64,000 bases of DNA from Pseudisothecium myosuroides (Eukaryota; Streptophyta; Bryopsida; Hypnales; Lembophyllaceae): the NCBI GenBank assembly GCA_951799445.1, contig OX637295.1, positions 12,896,001-12,960,000 on the forward strand, read 5' to 3'. Made by a program: the position numbers and the translations under genes. Positions 22,276-33,505 of this stretch are shown in pieces. Each line of letters begins with the position of its first letter. The stretch's first letter is position 1. Under the pieces are notes generated by a model. It did no database searches and had not been told where the DNA came from. It saw nothing but the letters and a program-made list of their open reading frames with translations.

Positions 22276-24001
22276 TGCTTGTAACTAGTATGATTCCATA
22301 ACTAATTTGATTCTTTTGCTATGATGTGAATAGTCCAAATTTGAGATTCTTGATCATACTTTTTGTCCTTCTAGAAAAGCTTTTGCCTTTTGGGAATCCA
22401 GAAGTTTGGATCTCCATGGCCATGGTCAACGAATCTTTTGTTGAGAGCATAGTTGTCGGTTCTTTGCATCTTACCAAAGGGCCTAAATACAGAGCCTACA
22501 AGTTTGGAACAACCACTTGTAGTCACCTTTCAATATCGGACTACACAACTATTCTGTAACTAGTGGATCTTGTAACGGTTCCATAGTGGATGCTTGAATC
22601 AAGTTGTACGCTCAATCATCTTAACCCCTAAAAGAAGTAGCATGCATCTGTCTTGGCATAAATATCTTTATCTATACACATTGAAATGCATACATTCTAT
22701 TAAAATGTCATGGGAAAATGGGAATTTTTTTCACTCTCAAGAGGCCATACTTAGAGGTTTTGTATATTTTCAATTTTTAATAACAATGTAATTGCTACAT
22801 AAAATATAAAAATACTTTATAATTGCTTAAAATAATAAAAAATTACATACATATTGTGTTTCTGAAACTTCTGACCCGTTCCTTGTGCTAAAATCACTTG
22901 TCAAATTTTTCCATAACTCAGAGATGAGCTTTGACTGGAATACAATATGACTTCACATTACAAAATCACAAACAAGAATCAACAAAATTTCAACTATGCA
23001 ATTGATTCCTTTTCTTGTGCAATGAATTTGCAAACGGATATTATAAAGGAAATGGTAGTTAATTACATTGGTGAGTCTTCCCAATGATTTATGCTAGCTC
23101 TAACTAGAGACACCTCCTAATAATAATTTCAAAAACACATACATACACATACGGGGGTATTAATTTTTTTATAGTTGAATGATCAAATCTCTATTATTAG
23201 CTAATATTCTAACATGTCCTATCCTATGAGACCCAATGAATAGTTTAAATAATTTTGAAGCATTTTATTTCAAGGCCTATGTTAGTAATAACTTTTTTTA
23301 TGACAATATATATACTTTAGAAAATGAAGCCCTCTCAATATGTAAAACCTTCAAACCTATAAGGCTTTACTATTTCAATACATCTATACTATTTATAAGA
23401 AGATTCTAGCAAGATATTGACACAAAATGTGTAATAGAATTTATGAATACAAAGGAATGGGTCAAAAGTATACACCTTCATGTGCTATATTAGACCTAAT
23501 AATATTCTAAAACAAATTTTTTGAAACTACCTTAAGTTAAATATGATATCAACACACCTATATTCTATATTCCTTTTCATGGGTAACTAGTTTACTAAAT
23601 TTTAAAAATGAGACTATATGTTTGTACTTATGTAGTTTCTAACATTCGGGAGGTGTCTTCTCCTAAGTGTTAACCAAAGGCACAAGAGAATTATATACAA
23701 CAATTACCTTCTAAAGCATCTAATTGCTTGATTTTGGATAATGTCCTCAATCATATATCCTACCCATGCACAAAGTATGGAACAACAAGGATTTTTTTTT
23801 TTTTTTTTTTTGATAACAATTGGAAACACAACAAGGATTTAGAGCAACATCTCATTGAATGATTTTCCTTTGTTCTAGTACACTTTGGTTAGATATAGAT
23901 CATGTCATGTCCCACATTATATAAATTATGCCAACATTTTTTAAGTGAATATGGACCACTTATCTCTTGTGATCAACATATCTGATATCAATATAATAAA
24001 C
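22276..24001. other. AT-rich intergenic, no gene seen
   Basis: Contains an isolated TTAACCCCTAAAAG at 22621-22634 resembling a piggyBac-like end with no matching partner found, and a T-tract of 22 at about 23790-23811. Two open frames of 65-77 codons have no recognisable domain. Confidence 0.4.
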
Positions 24002-24004
24002 ATT

Positions 24005-24215
24005 CACTACAAGAGAAAGGGGTGTTTTAAGTATAGTCCTAGAGATAAGATTTTAAGTAATGACCTTTTTAGGAGATTTTAAGTAAGAAATACGCATCTT
24101 TCTAGTAAAATTTATTAGAAAGACGTGTATTTCTTACTTAAAATCTCCTAAAAAGGTCATTACTTAAAATCTTATCTCTAGGACTATACTTAAAACACCC
24201 CTTTCTCTTGTAGTG
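24005..24215. mobile_element. CACTA-type palindromic MITE
   Basis: It is 211 bp, a near-perfect palindrome from CACTACAAGAGAAAGGGG to CCCCTTTCTCTTGTAGTG, and is flanked by ATT on both sides. CACTACAAG ends and 3-bp duplications are typical of the En/Spm (CACTA) superfamily. Each arm is about 100 bp, so a transcript would fold into one long hairpin. Confidence 0.88.
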
Positions 24216-24218
24216 ATT

Positions 24219-25666
24219 GGACAAGGATTTTATGAAAATGAACTCACTTTATACTTTCTGTATGAATAAATGATGGAGATTTTTGTTATGTAATTTATGC
24301 TTATGAATCAAAATGCAAAAGGCTATATACTTAAAATCTTGAAGACCTAATGAATTGTTCATATAATATTTAAGCTGAAGGTTGAAAGAAGCCGCAAATG
24401 TAACCTAGATGAATCTAAAATTTGATGTAATGTATATTATAAAAGGAAGTTCATGGTATCAAACTTTTTTACAATCAAGAAGTAAAATATATAATAACTT
24501 CAATACAAAAATGTCCCATCACTTAGTTGCCGCCTCTACAATACTCTAGATGGACACATTAATTACCAAAAATGATTTTGACTCCACCAAATTATTAATA
24601 TTGTCTTCCTACCACTTATCTTGTTTTGTGTTGTATTTGTTCATTTTCCATCCAAAAATGGGATTGAAATTTGTAAAGGTTAATTCTACGCTTAATCTGT
24701 ACACTTGATCCTTACATAACTATACATTTGATCTTCAAAAATTTTGGTTGTTTTTATTTACTGAACTATTGATTTCCACTTAATTCAAGATTTAAAATTC
24801 AAAAGAGCTCAATCTAAAAAGTTTAAATTCAATTTCTTTTTGATGAGTCAATTTTGAAATCTCTAAAAATAAAAATTTATAGAATTATTTTTATTTTTAT
24901 AATTACTATAATATTTTAAAAAATATCATTTTGAATACCATTCAAATTTAAATTTTACATCTAAATTTATGAAAAATTTAATTCAAATAATTAAAATTTT
25001 ATAATAAATAGATAAAACTTTAGGATTTATTTAATATAATATAATAGGTTCAATTAATGAAATTTGATCCAATATATGTAGCTTAAAACCAAAAGTATTA
25101 AAGTAAATTTATATTTTCAAATAACTTTTTTGCTGTAATCAACAATCATGGCTTTCTACTAATTCTCTTATTTGTGTAAAATGATATGACCAACCTACTT
25201 TATACTATATACATTAAGAATTCATCCAAATTCTCTAAGATTCTTTACGAAAAATTCCTCTCGTTTATATAATACGGATTTTAATGCCTACTACACTTTG
25301 TTTTATAATTTAATATATAGAAGTGCATTTCACTTTAAAAATTGACTTCTTTGGTTCAAATCCATGCCCTTAAAAAATGATTTCAAAACAATATTGAATC
25401 TAAAAAGCTTTAGAAAATCACCATGTTTGAAATAATAAAATTTAAATTATCATCAAAAAATAAATCTTATAAGAATCACTACCATTCAATTCACTAATCA
25501 CTATCAATTTTAGTAGCAATTTCTAAAGTCATTAAACTATTGCTTTTAAATTGCATTTCATATGAAATCTTCACACTTTTGAAATTTGGACAACCACAAG
25601 GACGTTTAGAGATTAAAGATACAAAAATAAATTAAATAAAAAGGCAACAATTGATTGAATTTTTTT
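24219..25666. other. AT-rich intergenic with a degraded family B-like right end
   Basis: Near 25566-25617 the string CTTCACACTTTTGAAATTTG followed by GGACAACCACAAGGACGTTT resembles the right terminus of family B. Blocks near 25.34-25.50 kb also resemble its interior. The left terminus was not located. No genes were seen. Confidence 0.4.
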
Positions 25667-25720
25667 TAAATTCCTTTTCCAATCCTACTTGGGTGCATCA
25701 TTTACCAGTCCTTGCAACTA

Positions 25721-27048
25721 AGGTAGGAGGCTCAAAAACAACTCATCTAAGGGTTGGTCTGCCTTTTTCATGTATTTTCTTGGATGGAAATATTTTTAAC
25801 TCATTTTTCAAAGAAAAGAAAATAGATGAGGAATCTAACACAAGTGGTTTCATTTTTTTGAAGTATTATTGAATTACTTATGAATTTTCAAACAAGTTGT
25901 GTTGTAGGCACCTATTTATGACCCTAGGTCTTTTATAAACCGTTCACTTGCTACTTCTAAAGAAAGATGGGGAAAGCAAAGAGAATGATTGGTTCTTGCA
26001 ATTATTAATGCTTTTTTCCTCAATTCATTCAATATAACTATGGTGGTCAATTTAAGAACTACCTCATGTCCATTTTGTAGCTATTTATAGGGGCAATTCT
26101 TAACCCCTATAGGCCCAAGGCATTTTCTGGCTCCGAAACCACTGAAAACTGCCAATTCTGATGCGATCATTCCCTAAACCCAAAAAAGATTTTTTTTTAG
26201 AATCTAACCATTAGATCTTGTACTTCACTTGTTTCAAATTATGTGGTAAAAATTTCATGAAGTTTGACAATACAGATTGGAAGATATTAGCATTTGAAGT
26301 TGAAAAAAGAAGTTCTTTTGAACTATAGCCTACAATTTCAGATGACTTTGATGGCCATTTGTGGATTTTTTTTTGCACTACACATCATAAAGTTAAAAAT
26401 TTTAATGTTGAAAATTTGAGTTAAGAATTGCAAAAAAAAATTCAAAATGTCAAAACTTGATTTTCACATATAAAAAAAATTGTTAAGTAGAAGTAGGTTC
26501 AAAATTGAATGAAACACTAAATCGTTAATAGCTCTTAGGTGGAATTAAAACACCATAATCCCAATGGTGAAATTTTTCTTGCAAAAAAATTTAACCTTGT
26601 CAAAAAAAAAATTGAAAAAAATTGAAAATTGCATTAAAAAATGAATTCTATAAGTTGTTTTTTTGAAGAAAATGCTTAGATTGCCCAAAAAACAAGATTG
26701 TCTATAACTTTCTCATTCTAAGTCCAAATAGAGTGAATCAAAGCTTCAAATGTAGACAAAAACATGATCTTTGAGAAGAAGAAAAATTTAAAATTTAAAA
26801 TTTAAAGTTTTTTTTTTTGCCCGACGAATTGCTTTTAAGACTCCGGATGGCATAACTTTTGCTCCCGGGCACCGATTGGAAAAAAAATTACATTTTTAAA
26901 AGCTAATGTGATTCCCTATCTTCAAAAAAAGTTTCAAAAAATCAGGTCAAATTTCAGGTCACACGAGACTATCCGAAATCCCAAGTGTCCCTTGAGGGGA
27001 CTTTGGGCCTTTAGGTTAATGCTCGTGCAATTTTAGTGCCTCCTACCT
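25721..27048 (+). mobile_element. AGGTAG-family element carrying a nested family A copy
   Basis: The ends are AGGTAGGAGGC and GCCTCCTACCT. The uninterrupted duplicate at 21461-21480 reads GCAAC-TA-CTCAAAATC; here the same sequence reads GCAAC-TA, then the element, then CA-CTCAAAATC. The target duplication is therefore TA, with one later mutation on the right. Its 5' portion (TGGTCTGCCTTTTTCATG) matches the family member at 50410-50817. Confidence 0.78.
26100..27019 (+). mobile_element. piggyBac-like family A MITE, nested
   Basis: TTAA flanks both sides. The left end is CCCCTATAGGCCCAAGG and the right end GGGCCTTTAGG, which has lost two G. The body aligns with 46298-47239. It lies wholly inside the AGGTAG-family element and so is younger than it. 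Confidence 0.8.
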
Positions 27049-28285
27049 CACTCAAAATCTGCATGTTGGAAGTTTTTTATGCCCTTTAATTCTTCTTCCA
27101 TAATTTATTTTTCCTTTATGAATTTAGTGTGCAAAATGGTTTTCTTTTTCTTTTTCTTTGTTTGTTGTCTATCTCTCAATGGTTCAAAAGTGCATAAAAG
27201 TTGTGGTGCCCAATGAAAATGAGACATGATGTTTTCAAAAAATAGCACTTGGAGAAAGTAAGCCTTAGGGCATCAAGCTACATGACAAAGGCCCCATATG
27301 GACACTAGCTTGGTGTCCAATTGGGCCAACCATTAGCATCAAGCTTTGGTATTGTAGCTTGGTGCCATGAGATCTCTTTTCTAATAGATGTAATAGGATT
27401 TTTGGAACTCATTGTGCTAAAGAATGAATGTCTTGAGCTTTGTTTAGTAGATTTGTAATATGCAATTACAAGAATGCCAATATGATATTGTTTAAATCAA
27501 CTTATGAGTTTTTGAATCAATGAGGAATTTACAAGGTATTCAAAACATTTGTGAACATGATGGTTGGTTGGTTCCTTCTATATTGGGACAATTACAGATG
27601 GAATAATTTCATCTATATTTCTAGTGTACATATTGAGAGATTCAAAACTTTAAAGGATTGAAGATCTTTCAAGAAGGAGGCAATAATGAGTTGGAGGCAA
27701 AAACAATCAACCTATAAAGTTCAAAACTGTTAATAGGTCGTACAAAAGATATTTGGAAAGCAAGAGAAATATGAAAGTTTATGACATTTTTAGTTGGAAT
27801 AGAAACACTTCTGATTGAAAGTTTTTTCAATTTTCAATTGTCATTTGCTCCTATTATCAAATTTTGGAATAGTAGTATTCAAATTTGGATTAATTTGTTT
27901 TGTGGCAGTGTAGAAAATTTGACACAAAGTAAATTTTATTTTCCAAAATTACTATGTGATTTTTTAAAATTGATCAACATCTACAAATGAATAAATGATG
28001 TCAAAATAAAAATTTGTCAAGCAAAGTGCCAAATGTGGAACACTTCAATGTTTTATGTATGTATGAGTTTTGATTTTTTTTTATCAAAATTCTACAAAGT
28101 TGTGAATATAAATATGGTAGCTTCAAGATTTGGTATCTATATGAAAATTGAAACTTTGCTCCAAATTAAATTTTAAATAAAAAATTCAACTTTGCCACAC
28201 CAAATGAATTTTATTGCCACCTTCTTAAAGAGCATCCATAATATGCAAATACGGAATATGGGTCCATCAATGCAAAATGACGGGC

Positions 28286-28714
28286 ATGTAACATAAAATG
28301 TGTTACATTGGACATCAGTTGACATAAAAACACAGGTTTGTTACATTGAATGTCTTCAAAATTTTGTCAACTTAGACACGAGTTCCTTATAGTGCCAGAA
28401 AAATGTTAGAGAAGTACCATGGCATGAGACTAGGGCGAGAAGCTGCTTAAGTATTTGCCCTACCTCTTTTGAGCATTGCAATGCAAATTTTGCGGAGGTA
28501 TAAATTACTCTACCAATGCTGCCCCATGTCCATAGAAAACGTCATTTTTACCCATAATTCCTTATGGTCACATCTGATTGTAAAAAAAATTGGTGAAGCA
28601 GCAAGGTACTCCTCGTTCCGACATCCAAAAAAATTCAAAAAATATAGTAAATTTTTTTGTTTGTAATGAATTGCCTAAAATCGCTACAGTTGCCAAAAAA
28701 CGCAGCTTGGTCCT
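28286..28714. other. Intergenic, no gene seen
   Basis: Open frames of 65-67 codons overlap the left end of the next element and are chance. No repeats were recognised. Confidence 0.35.
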
Positions 28715-29355
28715 TGAACCCCTAATGCCCAAGGCCTTTTTTGAGCTTCTTGAATTTTGCTCGAAATTGAACAAAAAGCCAACATTTAGATAAGTCATAT
28801 CAGATTTTTTTGAATTGTAACCGTACAAATTCAAACTAGACATGTTAAAGATCACATAGAAAAAGAAAACACAACAATATCAATTATTGATTGAAAGATT
28901 ATAATGTTTGATTATGAGGGTGTTAAAACTAAGATTTTCTTAAAATCCTTTTTTCACAAGTCAAATCTCAAAATTTGGTCACCAAAAAAATATGAGGTTA
29001 AAGGGCCTAACATGCATAACTCCAAACAATTTACATCTTCTCAAAATCTACTCTACAAATTTTTTAAATGAATTTTTAGTGTGATTTTTTTCCAAGATCT
29101 AGTGTATTTGAGGCTCATTTCCAAGAGCCCTCAAATACGGAAAGTCAAGATTACAATGGGTACCCTTGCACAAAATCTTGAATAGAAAAATCATAATCAA
29201 TCGTTTTCAAACTCGGATTTTTGATGCTAAAACTAAACTTCAAAAATAATTTCTCAAAAATATAAACTACTAAAAATAGAAATTTGGTTAGGTATTATTT
29301 AACTTCAAAGTATTGTCGACCCCCAAATTGGGTGCCTTAGGCATTTAGGGGTTAA
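28715..29355. mobile_element. TTAA-type MITE, divergent subfamily, 641 bp
   Basis: The left end reads TGAA-CCCCTAATGCCCAAGGC (TTAA mutated to TGAA) and the right end GCCTTAGGCATTTAGGGG-TTAA. The terminal repeat extends about 18 bp. The interior does not match families A, B or C closely. A short internal hairpin with TTTGAGGCTC and GAGCCCTCAAA is centred near 29122. Confidence 0.65.
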
Positions 29356-29806
29356 GAGTTAAATATGATAGGAAGCGCATGGCAAAGAAAGATATACCAA
29401 TCTATAGGGTCAAAACGGGAGGTCACTATGTAGCAACACAATGTAAGCACAAGAATAATATGTGCTTGTGTGCTGCTTGTTTGTGAGCCTTTGATTTGTC
29501 ACTTGGAACTCATAATTTTTTTTCTTTCTAATTTTATATTTTGAATTAATTTTTATACCACAAAATCCCCTAAATGAGTGTTAAACTAAAATAAGTGTTG
29601 TACATATGAAAGTAGTATATAATCTAGTTCAATCTATAATAGAGCTGAATACTTAAAATATCTCAAAATCCCGCATTTATGTAGGTTAGAAAACTAAAAT
29701 AAACAACAATTTAGAATACTTTGTAAATATCTCTTGGAATGCCTAATCCTAACAAATACATGATAACTCATGGCTAAAATAGCCCAAAGGAACCCCAATG
29801 GGATCT
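29356..29806. other. Intergenic, no gene seen
   Basis: AT-rich and without open frames or recognised repeats. Confidence 0.4.
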
Positions 29807-30534
29807 TTAATCCCTAAAGTTCTATGACTATGTTTTCATTGAAAATGCTCAAAAACTGCCACTACAAGAAAATGGGGGTAATCGTGACTACAAAAAATGA
29901 CTGTTTTAGAGTCATTCTGGACAAAAATGACTTCGGCGCGACTTCAGGCCCCGAAGTCATAGTGGACAAGTCACGATTGCCGTGACTGCAATTCTATTAT
30001 CACCATCCACTTTGGCCGTGGATGAAAAAGGGTTGAGCAGGTCTACGTGGCTTAGTGAGGTGGACTACTAAATTTTTGGGAAAGGCCGGGCAGTTGCCCA
30101 TTTCGGCTGATATTTTGAAAATTTCAGGTTCGGCCCGAACCACTGGGAAGTCACGACTTAGTCATGGCGCAGTCGGGAGGGAGTTCCACTACCCAATGAG
30201 AGTGTGACACATGTCTAGTCATTCTTCAATTACGATTGCGATTTAGGTCCTTAGCGGACGAGTGAGGTTCTGGCACGTGGCAAGTCATTTTGCAGTCATA
30301 TATAGGGTGCGCTTTTGACTTCACCGAGTCATTTGTGAGTGACGCACGTAGTTATTCTAAAGTGACATAGATTTAGGATTCAAGTCACTCTCCAAAGACA
30401 CAAAGAGTCATTCTCTTATTATTTTCAATTTGTGGTGATGTGTGCAAAAAGGAGTGTAATTTTAATTGCACAGGAAGTAGTCATTCTACAGTCACATATG
30501 AGTACATTCAAAGTTCTACAACAATATAACAATA

Positions 30535-30605
30535 CACCATACACAATATACCATATACAATTCACCATACACAATACTTCATACACAATACAACATACAC
30601 CATAT
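30535..30605 (+). repeat. Short degenerate tandem array inside the CACTA element
   Basis: Successive imperfect units of the type CACCATACACAATA and CATACACAATAC repeat about five times. The matching open frames on both strands are low-complexity artefacts. Confidence 0.6.
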
Positions 30606-31446
30606 TTGGCATATGTCTCACATGGCTTCCAAAGCCATTTAGTATGCAAGTATGAAGAGATGAAATGACAAGCCTTTTATAGAAGTGGGGTAGTAGTAGG
30701 CAAGACAAACCATGTGGGATATGTAAAACACAAGAATTGTATTACAAGTAATACTTAAGACCTCATTGAGGCATAGTAAATCAACCTTTTTCAAAAAGCT
30801 TTGAAGTAATAAAAGTTAGGAAATCAATCTGATTCACTTTCATCTCCAAAAATTTGTTTCAGATTTCAAGCCTCAAATGAAAAGATTGGCACATAAAGAG
30901 TACTTGGGTCACCTATTTGACTTTCCCAAAACATGGATGTATGTAGTTGTCCTTGGTTTCCTCACTTCATGCACGGAAAATATGATGATGACTGCACATG
31001 ATGTCTACAAATTGCACAATGAATCACAATATACAACGCACCAAAGCAGTAATAGAATAGGTACACAATATTCTAGAACTATCGAATGTGCAATCTGTGG
31101 GGATACTGGGCTGGATGTTTGAGTGTCAGTAGTGCAAAAGTCATTTGTTAGTCATTTATGAGTCGTTTTCATAGTGCTGCAATCCTTCACCGCGACTTTC
31201 AAATGACTACAACGAAGTCATATTGAAGTTACAGGATTCCAAGCTACAAAGTAGCGTTCAAGGAGTCATCTAAAAGTATTGTATTGCATGTGAGCCTTGT
31301 CCTTCTTATCCCGGAGGTTGCTTATAGTTAGCAATGTTTTTGGGTCCAGGAAGTGAACCACAGAAGAAAAGTAGGCGCCATCAAGTTGTCAGCAAAAGAG
31401 AATCCTAAACAAAAAAGTGCATAATGAACGTGATCCTGTTTTCTAG

Positions 31447-31881
31447 GAGCCATCAGAGAATGTGGGTGAATCGTCGGTCAACTACGTAGGAGTTTTGAGG
31501 GACATACTAGAGTTGGACTACGGTGCCCTACACACGTACATCGTACTATTGCGATATGAGTGGGTGAAGCCCTTGGATAACCGTGGGAATCCAACGTATA
31601 CTGGTGACGATGCTGGATTCCTTGTTGTGAACTTCCACCACATACTGCCTCGCATGGCGGAGCCTTTCATCTTCCCTAGCCAAGCCACTCAGGTCTTCTT
31701 CTTAGATGTTATAGGTAGACCAGGTTTGAAAGTTGTATTACACAAAGACGCAAGAGCACAACGTGAAGTAGTGGACACAACGGACGCCTTCATCAGCACT
31801 ACTACGGAGACCACAGGGCTGATCGCTCCCCAACGCATGCTAGTCCCAGCAGCGATAGTTAATCTCGTTGGTGCTATTTAA
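31447..31881 (+). CDS. DUF4216-domain exon of a CACTA transposon protein
   Basis: The exon follows a TTTTCTAG acceptor, is in frame from GAGCCATCAGAG, and is open for about 144 codons to TAA. Residues match the DUF4216 pattern: NYVGVLRDILELDYG near the start, then VLLRYEWVKPLDNRG, GFLVVNFHHILPR, and EPFIFPSQATQVFFLD. DUF4216 is found in plant CACTA transposon proteins, usually C-terminal to the transposase or as a separate exon; its exact role is not known. Here it sits centrally in the 2.77-kb CACTA element with no visible catalytic exon upstream, so the gene is partial. A 246-bp open frame at 30877-31122 ending in a CAICGDTG motif may be another exon or a remnant, but I do not recognise it. 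Confidence 0.8.
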   Translation, partial: EPSENVGESSVNYVGVLRDILELDYGALHTYIVLLRYEWVKPLDNRGNPTYTGDDAGFLVVNFHHILPRMAEPFIFPSQATQVFFLDVIGRPGLKVVLHKDARAQREVVDTTDAFISTTTETTGLIAPQRMLVPAAIVNLVGAI

Positions 31882-33505
31882 TTGTCCCCAAAAGAGAACC
31901 TATTAGCTCAAGAAGAGTATTAGAGTGTGATAGGTATAATATTACACACCTTAGAATTAGATATAGTGACCACAGTGGTCCAGACGTTCTTACGGAGTCC
32001 CCCCACAGTCAAGTGAAGTCATTCCCTAGTGACATCCGTGACTGCGGTAAACCCGCCATGTCAGCGACACACTTCGCATAGAACCTGTCACTTTGAATTT
32101 TTGTCCCACATTTTTTCACTCGCTGGATTCATGTTGTAACCAATTTGGCGACTTCAGTCATTTGGCAGTTGCAGTGGAGTGCAATGTGTTGGAAAACTTG
32201 AATTTTGTCAACTGTGACTACCATGTATTTTTCTACCCTGTCCCTGAAGACCGCCAACCTGCCCGATTGCGTCCGGGCAGAGGCCCGCGACAAGAAAAAA
32301 AGGACACAACTCCTCAGCTAACTTTGAGTCACTTCAATGTCATTTTTTAGTCACATAGAAGTAAAGCTCAGTCGGGCGTATGACTGAAATACGACTAGGA
32401 AATGACTAAACCTTCCACGTTGGATTTCTGCCAGGAAGGTGACGACGCAGTCAACGAGAACGTCGGTCTTCGAGCCGGACTCCGTCAACTGTTCATCCGG
32501 CAGTCGCAGCCCCAACTCCAAAATGACTGGGGACAGGCAATAGGAATGCAGGTGGTGCAATTACAGAGGGCGCAGTCACTTTCTAGTCATTCCGGACCTG
32601 CAGTCACGATTAGGCCCATTTTCTTGTAGTGTGCCATTTCTAATACAAGTACCAAATTTTAGAAAAAAAACTTTTTTTTGACACATGTAACCGTAAGGCC
32701 TTGTAGTATGTTAGCTTGAAAACACGTGGTAAAAATTTCAGAAATTTCCACCACATGGATTGTAAGATATAAGCATTCAAATCTATTGAAATCATTCTTT
32801 TGGCCCTACAAAAAATAGCACAGCCGCACTTCGCAAGCTCATATTTCTATGAAAAAATGTCCAAAATGGTGGTGCTTTTTTGAATTCATTTTCCTAGACA
32901 AGTTGGCTACATGCTTAAAAAATTTTACATCATTTGAAATTGCACAACAGATAGGAAAAAAATAGTAAATAGAAAGAAGTTGAGAATGATTCAAAATACA
33001 AAATTGTTAAGAATTTAGTTACGGAATTGAAAAATTCCAATCCCAATGGTTGCAATATTGTAATAAACAATCTTCATCCTTTATTTTTTTCAAAAAATAT
33101 TGAAAATTGAATATGGTAAAGGACTTCAAAGTTTATTTTAGAGTAGAGAACCTATAACTCCTTGCAAACAAAAACTTCTCATAACTTTTGACTTATTGAT
33201 TGATATGGAATGATTTAAAGCTTTCCACGTATATATAACTCTAAAAAATCAATTTCAAATTTTTGTTTGAAAAAAGTGATTGTTTAATCTGCCCGAATTG
33301 CCTGGCCAGGGAAAAAAAGAACATATTAGGCCATAACTATTGATTCATATTTTCAAATGTCATGAAATTCAGTGCGTATGAAAAATATTCCTCATCCCCA
33401 CCTTCTATTAAAATTTTAGCCTAAAATATGCAAATCTCTAGTCATATGTACCTGCCCAAAATTTCTATGTTGCCAAACAATGCATGCCAGTCTTTTAGGG
33501 GTTAA

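Larger units (their letters stand above)
25667..28285 (+). repeat. Dispersed duplicate, copy 2 (interrupted)
   Basis: It matches 21411-22275. The match is broken by an AGGTAG-family element (25721-27048) and by an extra about 430 bp (about 27575-28005) of unknown origin. The two copies are about 4.2 kb apart and directly repeated. They are diverged enough to be old. Confidence 0.75.
29860..32631 (+). mobile_element. CACTA (En/Spm) element, 2772 bp, probably non-autonomous
   Basis: The ends are CACTACAAGAAAATGGG and CCCATTTTCTTGTAGTG, flanked by TGC on both sides (29857-29859, 32632-32634). Subterminal regions are packed with GTCAT/GTCAC and ATGAC/GTGAC motifs in both orientations, as expected for transposase-binding sites in CACTA elements. 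Inside is one DUF4216 exon. No TNP2/Transposase_21 catalytic region is visible, so it is likely mobilised in trans. A degenerate tandem array of CACCATACACAATA-type units lies at about 30535-30605. Confidence 0.88.
29807..33505 (+). mobile_element. piggyBac-like family A element split by a CACTA insertion
   Basis: The outer copy is 29807-29859 plus 32635-33505. The left end is TTAA-TCCCTAAAG and the right end TCTTTTAGGGG-TTAA. Removing the insert and one TGC leaves about 924 bp that aligns with intact family A copies across the insertion point (AAAACTGCCATTTCTAA here, AAAATTGCCATTTCTAT in the copy at 46298). Confidence 0.82.

Noticed and set aside
30425..30668. Opposed frames of 74-78 codons
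   Set aside because: Both are translations of the CACCATACACAATA-type tandem array inside the CACTA element.
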